Shown here in pieces: positions 37,483-46,058 of a stretch of 64,000 bases of DNA. The DNA lies in assembly GCF_000412635.1 (NCBI RefSeq), contig NZ_ASTG01000001.1, forward strand, positions 186,001 to 250,000, in the 5' to 3' direction. Every line of letters starts with the position of its first letter. Positions within the stretch are counted from its first letter, which is position 1. The translations under genes and the position numbers were made by a program. The stretch is from Sphingobium bisphenolivorans. Its GTDB lineage: Bacteria; Pseudomonadota; Alphaproteobacteria; Sphingomonadales; Sphingomonadaceae. The notes under the pieces were generated by a model. It searched no databases and was not told where the DNA came from. It saw nothing but the letters and a program-made list of their open reading frames with translations.

Positions 37483-37863
37483 ATGCGCGTGATGGTTCTC
37501 GTGAAAGCCACCGAAGACAGCGAAAAGGGCTTTGAGCCGACGGCGGAGGCGCTCGCATCCTTCGAGGCGATGGGCAAATATAATGACGAACTCGCCGAAG
37601 CGGGCATCCTGATCACCGCCGACGGCCTCGCCCCCTCCTCAAAGGGCAAGCGGATTGCCTTCGACGGGGACAGCCGCACGGTGATCGACGGGCCGTTCGC
37701 CCAGCCACGCGAACTGGTGGCGGGCTTCTGGCTTTGGGAAGTCAAGGACATGGACGAGGCGGTCGCCTGGGTGAAGCGCTGTCCCAATCCCATGCCCGGG
37801 CCTAGCGAGATCGAGATTCGCCCGATCTATGAAATGAGCGATCTGGGGCTGGAGTCCGATTAA
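37483..37863 (+). CDS. YciI/DGPF-domain protein
   Basis: A 126-aa YCII-related protein with the signature DGPF (VIDGPFAQPRELVAGFWLW). The fold is a ferredoxin-like alpha/beta dimer; in other bacteria such proteins often accompany ECF sigma factors. AAGGAGG lies just before the ATG. It is 48 bp after the glycosidase gene and its last 4 nt overlap the convergent lipid kinase gene. Catalytic role unknown. Confidence 0.85.
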   Translation: MRVMVLVKATEDSEKGFEPTAEALASFEAMGKYNDELAEAGILITADGLAPSSKGKRIAFDGDSRTVIDGPFAQPRELVAGFWLWEVKDMDEAVAWVKRCPNPMPGPSEIEIRPIYEMSDLGLESD

Positions 37864-38828
37864 GCCGCAAGCCGCAGGAAAGGCACGGGCTCGGTCGAAC
37901 GCAGTACGATGGGGCTGCCTTCGCTGGCCTCGAACAATTCGCCGTCCAGAATGACGCTGCTATGGTCGCCCTCGATCCGGATCACGTCGCCCTGTTCCAG
38001 GTGAATGCCCTGCATCTGCGCCTTGCCGACGCGGCGGGTAACGCTGGCCCAGAACAGCCGCAGCAGCGCGGGCAGGTTCTGATCCACGGCCATCAACTTC
38101 ATATTGCCGCGGCGGCTGTCGCCCGGCTGCACGCCCAGCAGCAACCGTTCCAATGTCGTCACGATCAGGACAGCGAACTTGCCGGCCAGTTCGCCATCAC
38201 GGATCAGCGAGATACGCACCGGATGGCTCGATTGCGGCAGGAAGCGGGCGCGAATGCCGAAGATCAGCGACACGAGCACAGCGATGACCGTCAGGAAATG
38301 GCTGAGCCCATTGGAAAGGCCCAGCGGATAAATCTGGTTGCGGCAATAGAGCATGTAATCGGCCAAGCCCGCACCGCCCAGGAACATGCCCAGCACCGGC
38401 CGCGAATCAGCCCTGCCGTCCGACAAGGCGATCAGTTCGCGCGCCACGACATGGTCATCGACGCCCGCCTTCGCAATCTGGACGATCTTTTCGAGCGCCT
38501 TGATCGGATCGCCATGGATGCCAAGATCGAGTGCGATCAGATTGGTCTTTCCGTTCGGCAGCACCGCAATCGGCGGCACCCGGCCCTTGAAATGCTCGCC
38601 CTGGTAAAGCTCCGTCAGCGCCGCCTGCACCGTGCCGTCGCCGCCATTGATGACGATGACGACCGGATCGACCCGGGCGATGGTCTGCAACGCCCGGCCG
38701 ATCTGTTCGACATGCTCCACCTCATAGTGAAAAATGTCGGCATTATTGGCGCAATAGCTGCGCACGCGCGGAAGCGTCTGCCGGTTGCCCGTGGATTTCG
38801 GATTGGACAATAAGGCGACGCGAACCAT
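37860..38828 (-). CDS. Diacylglycerol kinase-family lipid kinase (1)
   Basis: A 322-aa DAGK_cat-family protein, predicted to phosphorylate a lipid alcohol such as diacylglycerol or a sphingoid base/ceramide. The nucleotide loop is VIVINGGDGTVQAAL and the PNGKTNLIALDLG block matches the family's P-x-GTxN segment (with K in place of G). The ATG at 38828 begins VRVALLSNPKSTGNR; a GTG at 38837 overlaps the stop of the upstream DUF2141 gene (GTGA). A second family member lies at 44201-45097. Substrate specificity cannot be read. Confidence 0.85.
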   Translation of the reverse strand: MVRVALLSNPKSTGNRQTLPRVRSYCANNADIFHYEVEHVEQIGRALQTIARVDPVVIVINGGDGTVQAALTELYQGEHFKGRVPPIAVLPNGKTNLIALDLGIHGDPIKALEKIVQIAKAGVDDHVVARELIALSDGRADSRPVLGMFLGGAGLADYMLYCRNQIYPLGLSNGLSHFLTVIAVLVSLIFGIRARFLPQSSHPVRISLIRDGELAGKFAVLIVTTLERLLLGVQPGDSRRGNMKLMAVDQNLPALLRLFWASVTRRVGKAQMQGIHLEQGDVIRIEGDHSSVILDGELFEASEGSPIVLRSTEPVPFLRLAA

Positions 38829-38833
38829 GGCGA

Positions 38834-39328
38834 TCACATATATTTCAGGTTGATGGTGATCTTCGTCACGCCCGCCCCGGCATAGAAGGCCGCCTTTTCG
38901 ACGCCCGGCTTGCCCAGGTTGAAGATGCTGATGGCAGGATTGTTCGAAAAGCCGCCGCCATCGCGTGAGATATCGGTCTTGCCATTGCCGTCGCGATCAT
39001 GCCGCACGGCGATGCCATATTTGCCGGCCTCCGGTACGGGCATGCAGAAGCGCATCGCGCCGTTGCTGGCACGCACGGGCACATCGATGCGGTTGAGCCA
39101 AGCGCCCTTCGCCAACCAGGCGCCACGCGTCGCGGGATAGGATTGCACCCTGACCTTGCCCGTAGCGGCTGCGAAACCGCGCACATCGACCAGTACCGCC
39201 GGCCCCTTCGCAGATGCGGCGCAACGGCTGAGATCGTTACCGATTTCCGCACCATGGGCCAGCGCCGGGGCGACGGCGAACAATGCCGCCACCGGCAAAA
39301 GGCCCATTGTAACTTTCAACATGACCAT
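38834..39328 (-). CDS. DUF2141 secreted protein
   Basis: A 164-aa protein with a signal peptide (cleavage near APALAHG) and a DUF2141 beta-sandwich domain: VLVDVRGFAAATGKVRVQSY near the start, AVRHDRDGNGKTDIS in the middle and KAAFYAGAGVTKITINLKYM at the end. The HDRDGNGK segment is Ca-site-like and typical of the family. It is coupled to the downstream lipid kinase by overlap and is divergent from lptF. Function not known. Confidence 0.85.
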   Translation of the reverse strand: MVMLKVTMGLLPVAALFAVAPALAHGAEIGNDLSRCAASAKGPAVLVDVRGFAAATGKVRVQSYPATRGAWLAKGAWLNRIDVPVRASNGAMRFCMPVPEAGKYGIAVRHDRDGNGKTDISRDGGGFSNNPAISIFNLGKPGVEKAAFYAGAGVTKITINLKYM

Positions 39329-39452
39329 CCAACTCCGTGAAGCTATAGCCGCCCGGCAAGACGGCGAGCCCCTGTTCGCCCCGCAAACTTACTTTCTTCA
39401 TATGAGTAGGGTTTGCGGCCAAATCATGGTGATGGGACGACCACATAGAGAA

Positions 39453-40664
39453 ATGCTGACCGCCACCGATCGATATATCGCCCGTCTGATCGCGCTGCCC
39501 ATGCTGGGAACGCTGGTCATCTCCGCGATGCTGCTGGTGCTGGACAAGATGCTCAGCCTCTTCGACTTCGTCGCGGCGGAGGGCGGCCCGGTCAGCGTCG
39601 TCTGGCGGATGCTGGCGAACATGATGCCGGAATATCTCTCGCTCGGCATCCCAATCGGGCTGATGCTGGGCATCCTGCTCGCCTTCCGCAAGCTGGCCAT
39701 GTCGTCCGAGCTGGACGTGATGCGAGCGGTCGGCCTCTCCTACGGCCGGCTGCTGCGCGTACCCTATATGTATGCGATCGCGCTCGCCCTGCTGAATTTC
39801 GGCATTGTCGGCTTCGTCCAGCCGCTCTCTCGCCATGCCTATGAAGCGCTTAGGTTCGAACTGCGATCCGGCGCGCTGGGTGCATCGATCAAGGTCGGGG
39901 AGTTCACCAACCTGGGCAAGCGCATGACGCTGCGGATCGAGCGCAGCCTTGATGAGGGCCGCAACCTACAGGGCATCTTCGTGCGGGCGGAGGGGAAAAA
40001 CGGTCAGACCGTGGCGGTGACCGCAGCGCAGGGCATGTTCCTGGCGACCGACGATCCGGACGTCATCATCTTCCGCCTGCGCGACGGCGTGCTGGTCAAT
40101 GATGCGCCCGCCTATAAGTCGCCGCGCATTCTCTCCTTCTCCAGTCACGACCTGCCGATCGACCTGCCGCAGATCGAGCGATTTCGTGGCCGCGATGTCG
40201 ATCGGGAAAAGACGATCCCGGAGCTTGCGGTGATGGGCCATGATCCGGCCACGCCGGAAAAGCTGCGCAATGAAATCCGCGCCAATTTTCATTTCCGCAT
40301 GGTGGAAGTGGCGATGATGATGCTGCTGCCGCTCGCCGCGCTCGCCTTCGCCATTCCGCCCAAGCGATCGACCTCCGCGCTCGGGGTCTTCCTGTCGATC
40401 GTCTTCATCGTGACCTATCATAAGGTCAATGAATATGGGCAGGGCGTGGGATCGCTGGGCAAGGTCGATCCGATCATCGCGCTGTGGGGGCCGTTCCTGC
40501 TGTTCGCGGGGCTGATCCTGTGGATGTATCATGTGATTGCGCACCGGCCCGGCGGCCAGCCGATCGCGGCGCTCGAATATGCCTTTGCCAAGGTGGCCAA
40601 GCAGATCCCAAGGCTGCTGCGGCTGCTGCGACGGCGCCAGCCCTCGGCGGAAGGAGCCGCCTGA
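39453..40664 (+). CDS. lptF: LPS export permease LptF
   Basis: A 403-aa YjgP/YjgQ-family permease of the LptBFGC complex, which extracts lipopolysaccharide from the inner membrane. Three N-terminal helices, a periplasmic beta-jellyroll (residues ~130-260, LRIERSLDEGRNLQGIFVRAE) and three C-terminal helices fit the family. MLTATDRYIARLIALPMLGT is the usual N-terminus; in-frame starts at 39426 and 39432 are also possible. lptG follows after 3 bp. Its presence shows an Lpt bridge even though sphingomonads carry glycosphingolipids; the Lpt cargo here could differ from classical LPS. Confidence 0.92.
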   Translation: MLTATDRYIARLIALPMLGTLVISAMLLVLDKMLSLFDFVAAEGGPVSVVWRMLANMMPEYLSLGIPIGLMLGILLAFRKLAMSSELDVMRAVGLSYGRLLRVPYMYAIALALLNFGIVGFVQPLSRHAYEALRFELRSGALGASIKVGEFTNLGKRMTLRIERSLDEGRNLQGIFVRAEGKNGQTVAVTAAQGMFLATDDPDVIIFRLRDGVLVNDAPAYKSPRILSFSSHDLPIDLPQIERFRGRDVDREKTIPELAVMGHDPATPEKLRNEIRANFHFRMVEVAMMMLLPLAALAFAIPPKRSTSALGVFLSIVFIVTYHKVNEYGQGVGSLGKVDPIIALWGPFLLFAGLILWMYHVIAHRPGGQPIAALEYAFAKVAKQIPRLLRLLRRRQPSAEGAA

Positions 40665-40667
40665 TCC

Positions 40668-41771
40668 ATGCAGCAGTTCAACTTCTTCCCTTCGCGCCAG
40701 CTCAGCTGGTACATGGCCCGGCTGTTCCTGACCCGTACCTTCGCGGTGCTGGCGCTGTTGGTGGTGGTATTGCAGACGCTCGACCTGCTGGGCGAGTCGG
40801 GCGACGTGCTCGCCTATGCAGGCAATGGCGACGCGCAACTGTGGCATTATGTCTCGCTCCGCGCGCCGCAGATCGTCGCGCGCTTCCTGCCCTTTTCGGT
40901 GCTGCTCGGCACCTTGATCATGCTGGCGACGCTGAACCAGAACAGCGAAATCATCTCGATGAAGGCGGCGGGTCTGTCGGCACATCAGATATTGGCGCCG
41001 CTGATTGCCACGGCGCTGGGGGTCGCGATTATCAGCTATGCCTTCAATGAACGGATCGTGGCGCGATCCACAGCGCGGCTGTCGGCCTGGCAGGCGGTGG
41101 AATATGGCCCCCTGCCACCCGACAGCGGGATCAAGAGCAATCCTTGGGTGCGCGACGGCAATAATCTGGTTACCGCCGCGATCGTGGCAGGGCGCGGAAC
41201 AGCGGTTCAATTGCGCAAGGTCGAGATTTTCAACCGCGTCAACAACAGCCTCACCACTATCGTCCAGGCCCCCAGGGGCCATTATGACGCGGCGAGCAAA
41301 AGCTGGCTGTTGGAAAATGCCCGCCGATTCGATGTCGCGCGCGGGACCGAGAAGCAGGTCGGGACGGTGCGCTTCGGCCGCGATATCCGGCCCGACCAGT
41401 TCACGCTGGCGAAGGTCGATCCTGACGCTCTGACCTTCAGCCAGTTGCAGGCGGCAATCGGCGACCTGCGCGATGCCGGACGGCCTACGGCGGAACTGGA
41501 AGGAAGCTTGTGGCACAAGCTGTCGGGACCGCTTTCGGCGCTGCTGATGCCGATCCTGGGGTCGGTCGCCGCCTTTGGCCTTGCGCGGTCGGGGCAGTTG
41601 TTCGTACGCGCCGTGATCGGCATGGCATTGGGCTTTGCCTATTTCGTGGCGGACAATTTCTCGCTCGCCATGGGCAATCTGGGCGCTTACCCGCCCTTCC
41701 TCGCCGCATGGGCGCCGTTCCTGCTGTTCCTGCTGGTCGGCGAAACGGTGCTGTTCCGGACCGAGGAATAA
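40668..41771 (+). CDS. lptG: LPS export permease LptG
   Basis: A 367-aa partner of LptF in the LPS-transport ABC complex. The N-terminal helices (SWYMARLFLTRTFAVLALLV) are followed by FLPFSVLLGTLIMLATLNQN and SEIISMKAAGLSAHQIL, the coupling-helix region. A periplasmic beta domain spans about 140-260, and three closing helices include LSGPLSALLMPILGSVAAFG. It starts 3 bp after lptF, so both are coupled. Confidence 0.92.
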   Translation: MQQFNFFPSRQLSWYMARLFLTRTFAVLALLVVVLQTLDLLGESGDVLAYAGNGDAQLWHYVSLRAPQIVARFLPFSVLLGTLIMLATLNQNSEIISMKAAGLSAHQILAPLIATALGVAIISYAFNERIVARSTARLSAWQAVEYGPLPPDSGIKSNPWVRDGNNLVTAAIVAGRGTAVQLRKVEIFNRVNNSLTTIVQAPRGHYDAASKSWLLENARRFDVARGTEKQVGTVRFGRDIRPDQFTLAKVDPDALTFSQLQAAIGDLRDAGRPTAELEGSLWHKLSGPLSALLMPILGSVAAFGLARSGQLFVRAVIGMALGFAYFVADNFSLAMGNLGAYPPFLAAWAPFLLFLLVGETVLFRTEE

Positions 41772-41817
41772 GCGCTTTCCCGGCCCGGCCTTCGCAGGGG
41801 CACCACCTGGACCCAGC

Positions 41818-42885
41818 TCAGCGCTTCGCCATCGTGCTGCGCGCGATCTTGCCGACCAGCGGCCACATGCCCGTATAATTGCCCTTATGATAGGGCGACT
41901 CTGCACCAAGCGTCGCGATCAGGCGGGCATGCGCCCTGCCCAGCGCATGGTAGGGCACGCTGGGCAACAGATGGTGCAAGGCATGGTAGCGCAACCCGAC
42001 CGGAGCCCAGATCGCGGCGAGAGGCGACGGCGGCGGCACGTTGACGGAGTCCAGATATTGAGCGGTGACCGTCATCGCATCGCCCTCATTTTCCCAAAGG
42101 TGCGCCACCAGCGTGCGCAACTGGTTGATCACCGTCATCGTCGAATGCACGGCCATATAGGTCAGCAGCGGCTTCCATCCGAAGGCGAACACGCTGCCGG
42201 CCAGCGCCAGCGCAAAGGCGCTCGTCGCCACCTCCTGCCACAGCCACTGCCGCGCGAAAGCCCCTTCCGGCGGGCGGCGGCGATAGGCGGGATTGATCGA
42301 CAGAGCGGAAAATTCGGCAACCACCTTGCGGCGTAGCGGCGGAAATATGGCGCTCAGCGGCGTCAGCAGGCCGAAACGCAGGATCAGTCCGATCGGCGCC
42401 AGCGCGGCGACAAGGATGAACAGCGGCAGCGACCAGGGTTTCATCAGCGCCAGCGGCAGATATTCAGGATCGTTCGCCGTGCCATAGCGGGTGCGCGCAT
42501 GATGCTGGGTATGCACCTCCTCATACATGAAGGAGGGGATCATCAGCGGAACGCCGACAATCAGGTTCCAGCCAAGCCGAAAGCCGGGCAGCGCCCCCTT
42601 GCGGATATGCGTCAGCTCATGGATGAAGCTCGCCGCGCGATACAGCGCCAGCATCGCTACGACACCGCACAATAGGGCAACTTCGGTCCGGTCCGCCAAA
42701 ATGGCGCCGGCGAGCGCGGCATAGCCGACCAGAGCGGAGGCCAGCATGTCGGGCCAATAAATGGAAGGCTTGGCGGCCGAAAACTCCCGCGTCAAATCAG
42801 CGGCCGCGCGCAGCATGGCGGCGTCGTCGGGGATCGCGCTCCGCGTCCGGGCAGCAGCCGCGATCTTGGGATCATGCACAGTCAT
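41818..42885 (-). CDS. Membrane fatty acid desaturase
   Basis: A 355-aa di-iron desaturase or hydroxylase with four to five hydrophobic segments. The three histidine boxes are HELTH (about residue 90), HTQHH (about 127) and ALHHLLP (about 305), together giving the metal ligands. AGGA lies 10 nt before the ATG. It is divergent from the GNAT-fold gene and convergent with lptG. Products could be unsaturated or hydroxylated membrane acyl chains; the substrate and position are not predictable. Confidence 0.88.
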   Translation of the reverse strand: MTVHDPKIAAAARTRSAIPDDAAMLRAAADLTREFSAAKPSIYWPDMLASALVGYAALAGAILADRTEVALLCGVVAMLALYRAASFIHELTHIRKGALPGFRLGWNLIVGVPLMIPSFMYEEVHTQHHARTRYGTANDPEYLPLALMKPWSLPLFILVAALAPIGLILRFGLLTPLSAIFPPLRRKVVAEFSALSINPAYRRRPPEGAFARQWLWQEVATSAFALALAGSVFAFGWKPLLTYMAVHSTMTVINQLRTLVAHLWENEGDAMTVTAQYLDSVNVPPPSPLAAIWAPVGLRYHALHHLLPSVPYHALGRAHARLIATLGAESPYHKGNYTGMWPLVGKIARSTMAKR

Positions 42886-43032
42886 GACGTGGTTCCTAAA
42901 GGATAAATGCGCTGAGATCGTGGCAGCAAGATGACGGCTTGCCCCTGTTGAGGCCTACCGCTCATGTCCCGATTGACAATCGGAAAACAAGCGCCGAACT
43001 GCTGCACCACCTCTCAATCCGAAAGCTCTGCC

Positions 43033-44190
43033 GTGGCACATTCCGATCTGGTGATCACTCCCGTCACTTCCAAGGCCGACCGCAAGGCCTTTGTCGATCT
43101 GCCATGGCGGCTCTATGCTAACGACCCCAACTGGGTGCCGCCGCTCAAGAGCGAGGTGTATGAGATAATCACGCCAGGCAAAAACCCGTTTTTCGGCCAT
43201 GCCGAAGCGCAATATTTCCTCGCTCGGCGCGGCAAGCAGGTCGTTGGGCGCGTGTCGGCCCATATCGACCATCTCGCGCTCTCTCAGCCAGCCGAGCAGG
43301 GCATGGGTCCGGGTACCGGTAATTTCGGCCTGTTCGAGGCTGAAGACGCTGAGGTCGGCGCCGCGTTGATCGCGGCGGCGGAAGGCTGGCTGCGCGCCAA
43401 GGGGATGACGCGGGTGCTGGGGCCGATCTCCCTCTCCATCTGGGAGGAGCCGGGCCTGCTGATCGAGGGCCACGATCATCCGCCGACGGTGATGATGGGG
43501 CACAACAGTCCCGCCTATCAATCGGTCATCGAAGGTGCGGGCTATCGGCCGGTCAAGCAGCTCAAAACCTATGAGCTGGACATTACCCAGCAGTTCCCGC
43601 CGCTGATTCAGCGCATCGTCGCCTCCGGCGAGAAGAATGCGCGCATCCGCATCCGAAAGGTCGACAAGTCAAAATTCGAAGCCGAAGCCGCGATCATCCT
43701 TGGCATCCTCAACGATGCCTGGGGCAAGAATTGGGGCTTCGTGCCGATCACCGACGCTGAGGTCGCGCATACCGGCAAGAAGCTGAAGCCGATCGTGTTC
43801 GAGGACCTGATCATGATCGCGGAACTGGATGGGGAGCCGGTCGCGTTCATGATGACGCTGCCGGACCTCAATGAAGCGATCAAGCCGCTCAACGGCTCGC
43901 TTCTCCCCTTCGGCTGGGTGAAGCTGCTCCGCTGGTTGCGGAAGCCTCAGTGCCGCACGATGCGCGTGCCGCTGATGGGTGTGGTGCAGCGCCTGCAATC
44001 CTCCCGCATGGCGAGCCAGCTGGCCTTCATGATGATCGAATATATCCGCCGCAACGCGACCGCTCATTATGGCGCGACACGCGGTGAAATCGGCTGGGTG
44101 CTGGACGATAATCAGGGCATGAATGCCATCGCCGACGCGCTCCAGAGCCAGATGAACAAGGTGTATCAGATCTACGAAAAGGATCTTTGA
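43033..44190 (+). CDS. Large GNAT-fold N-acyltransferase-like protein
   Basis: A ~385-aa protein conserved in sphingomonads as a GNAT-superfamily member. Blocks I recognise are VDLPWRLYANDPNWVPPLKSEV, GMGPGTGNFGLFEAEDAEVG, LGPISLSIWEEPGLL and RGEIGWVLDDNQGMNAIADA. I chose GTG 43033, which leaves room for a divergent promoter; an in-frame ATG at 42964 would add 23 poorly protein-like residues. Bacterial ceramide synthase (bCerS) of Caulobacter belongs to the same superfamily, and a lipid kinase gene follows 10 bp later, so a sphingolipid acylation role is possible but unproven. Confidence 0.7.
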   Translation: MAHSDLVITPVTSKADRKAFVDLPWRLYANDPNWVPPLKSEVYEIITPGKNPFFGHAEAQYFLARRGKQVVGRVSAHIDHLALSQPAEQGMGPGTGNFGLFEAEDAEVGAALIAAAEGWLRAKGMTRVLGPISLSIWEEPGLLIEGHDHPPTVMMGHNSPAYQSVIEGAGYRPVKQLKTYELDITQQFPPLIQRIVASGEKNARIRIRKVDKSKFEAEAAIILGILNDAWGKNWGFVPITDAEVAHTGKKLKPIVFEDLIMIAELDGEPVAFMMTLPDLNEAIKPLNGSLLPFGWVKLLRWLRKPQCRTMRVPLMGVVQRLQSSRMASQLAFMMIEYIRRNATAHYGATRGEIGWVLDDNQGMNAIADALQSQMNKVYQIYEKDL

Positions 44191-44200
44191 GGGGGCACGG

Positions 44201-45097
44201 TCAAGCGTCGGCCGGGACCGCCACCTCCACCGCGCCCGGTGCGATCCGTGCCAAGGCGGGCGTCGCCGCGACAACTTCGCCATCGATCGAGATATGCTGG
44301 CGCGGCTTCGTCTCGATGCGAAAGGATTTGCCGCGCAGTTCCAGCGTATGCGAGTCCCGGTCGCGCAGCTTGAAGAATTTGGCGTACCAATCCCACGCAA
44401 GCCGCGCATGACTGCGGCCGACCACCGCCTGGATCACCAGCTCGCCCGTATCGACATCAGCGTTCTCCGATAGCTCCACACCGCCATGATAGGGGCCGTT
44501 CAGGATGCGCACCTCCGTAGACCATAGGCGCTGCTCGCCCTTGCCATCGTCCAGCATGAGGCGAAATGCACGGAACTTGGCCGAGCATTTGACCGCCCAG
44601 ACCAGATAGCCCAGCCGCCCCAGATAGCGTTTCAGCTTGTGCGGAACGGTTTGCCCGATCATCGGCGACAGGCCGAGGGAGGCGGCGTTCACGAAATAAT
44701 CATTGCCGATCATGCCAAGGTCGATCCGGCGGCGGCGCCCGCTTACAATCGCGGCGACCGCGCCATCCAGATCGAGCGGAATGCCAAGCGTGCGCGCGAA
44801 GCTGTTCGCGGTACCGAGTGGCAGCACGCCGAAAACACATTCCTTTCCGACCAGCTCATCGACCGTGCCGGAGAGTGAGCCATCCCCTCCCCCCACGATC
44901 ACCATTGGCGCGCCCGTCCCGACCGCACCGCGCACCGTATCCTGAAGCCGCTCCGGGTCTTTCACCGGAAGCGCGTCTATCAAGCGCAGGCCCGCCTGCT
45001 CCAGCTTCGCCTTCGCGTCGGTGAACAGCGCTTCCCCGCGGCGGGAATGGACGTTGACGATCAGAACCGCTTCCCGCGGCAGCGATTTTGTTTCCAT
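44201..45097 (-). CDS. Diacylglycerol kinase-family lipid kinase (2)
   Basis: A 298-aa DAGK_cat-family protein. Nucleotide binding is seen in MVIVGGGDGSLSGTVDEL and the conserved GVLPLGTANSFARTLGIP block at residues ~88-105. The C-terminal beta domain (AVLVQHI-like strands, GKSFRIETKPRQHISIDGEV) is present. It converges on the GNAT-fold gene with a 10-bp gap and is divergent from the metallophosphoesterase gene. It may phosphorylate diacylglycerol, undecaprenol-like or sphingoid lipids; it differs clearly from the family member at 37860-38828. Confidence 0.88.
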   Translation of the reverse strand: METKSLPREAVLIVNVHSRRGEALFTDAKAKLEQAGLRLIDALPVKDPERLQDTVRGAVGTGAPMVIVGGGDGSLSGTVDELVGKECVFGVLPLGTANSFARTLGIPLDLDGAVAAIVSGRRRRIDLGMIGNDYFVNAASLGLSPMIGQTVPHKLKRYLGRLGYLVWAVKCSAKFRAFRLMLDDGKGEQRLWSTEVRILNGPYHGGVELSENADVDTGELVIQAVVGRSHARLAWDWYAKFFKLRDRDSHTLELRGKSFRIETKPRQHISIDGEVVAATPALARIAPGAVEVAVPADA

Positions 45098-45168
45098 GCC
45101 CCAACAACACGCAAGCGCCGCTTCGGCTCCGGCCGAAACATTTTGCGCTCTGCACTCGTTGAACCGCC

Positions 45169-46050
45169 ATGGCCCGTATCGCTCATCTGTCCGACATTCA
45201 CTTTGGCGCGAACGACCCCAAGATCGTCGCCGCCACCGAAGCCTGGCTACACCAGCAGCAGCCCGATCTCGTCATCATCAGCGGCGACCTGACGCAGCGT
45301 GCACGGCAGGAGCAGTTCAGGGAGGCGTCCGCCTGGGTCAACCGGCTGCGCGCGGCGGGCCTGAAGCTGCTGGTAATCCCCGGCAATCATGATGTGCCGC
45401 TTTACGATATCTTCCGCCGCTTCGGCGCGCCCTTGCGGCGCTACAAACGCTATATCAGCAACGACCTCTGCCCCTTCTACGAGGATGATGAGGTCGCGAT
45501 CCTCGGCCTCAACACCGCGCGGTCACTGACGATCAAGGACGGGCGGCTCAATCATGAGCAGATGCGGATGATGCGTGAGCGCTTCGCCCCCGTGGCGGCG
45601 GCGAAAACGCGCATCCTCGTGACTCACCACCCGCTGTTCGCCATGCCGATCGGCAAGGGCGGCGAACTGAGCGAGGCCGTCGGCCGCCATGACGATGCGG
45701 TGAAGGCCGCTCGGGACGCGGGGATCCACATCGCGTTAGCGGGGCACTTTCACCGCACCTATGCGGAGGCCGCGCAGAAGATGGTCGCGGACGCCGGCGG
45801 AGCGCTGGTGATCCAGGCAGGGACGGCGACATCGACCCGGCTGCGCAACGCCGAGCCGCAAAGCTTCAACTGGCTTCATGTCCGCCATTTCGACGATATA
45901 GAGCTGCAGGTGGTGGTGTGGGACGGGGCGAGCTTTCAGCGCGGCCATCATGTCGCCTATAGGCAGCAGGACGGCGCCTGGACCGCTCGCGAGATCAGCG
46001 ACGCGCGGGCAGCCCAGGGCATGAAGGTGGCTGTCGCGGCGCGGGCCTGA
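45169..46050 (+). CDS. Calcineurin-like metallophosphoesterase
   Basis: A 293-aa binuclear metal phosphoesterase. All motif blocks are visible: IAHLSDIHFG (D-x-H), VIISGDLTQRA (GDxxxx), VIPGNHDVPLYD (GNH[DE]), TRILVTHHPLF and LAGHFHRTY (GHxH). Substrates in this family include cyclic nucleotides and phospholipids. It is divergent from lipid kinase 2 by 71 bp, so a lipid-phosphate substrate is conceivable, but this is inference. Confidence 0.9.
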   Translation: MARIAHLSDIHFGANDPKIVAATEAWLHQQQPDLVIISGDLTQRARQEQFREASAWVNRLRAAGLKLLVIPGNHDVPLYDIFRRFGAPLRRYKRYISNDLCPFYEDDEVAILGLNTARSLTIKDGRLNHEQMRMMRERFAPVAAAKTRILVTHHPLFAMPIGKGGELSEAVGRHDDAVKAARDAGIHIALAGHFHRTYAEAAQKMVADAGGALVIQAGTATSTRLRNAEPQSFNWLHVRHFDDIELQVVVWDGASFQRGHHVAYRQQDGAWTAREISDARAAQGMKVAVAARA

Positions 46051-46058
46051 TCCCAAAA

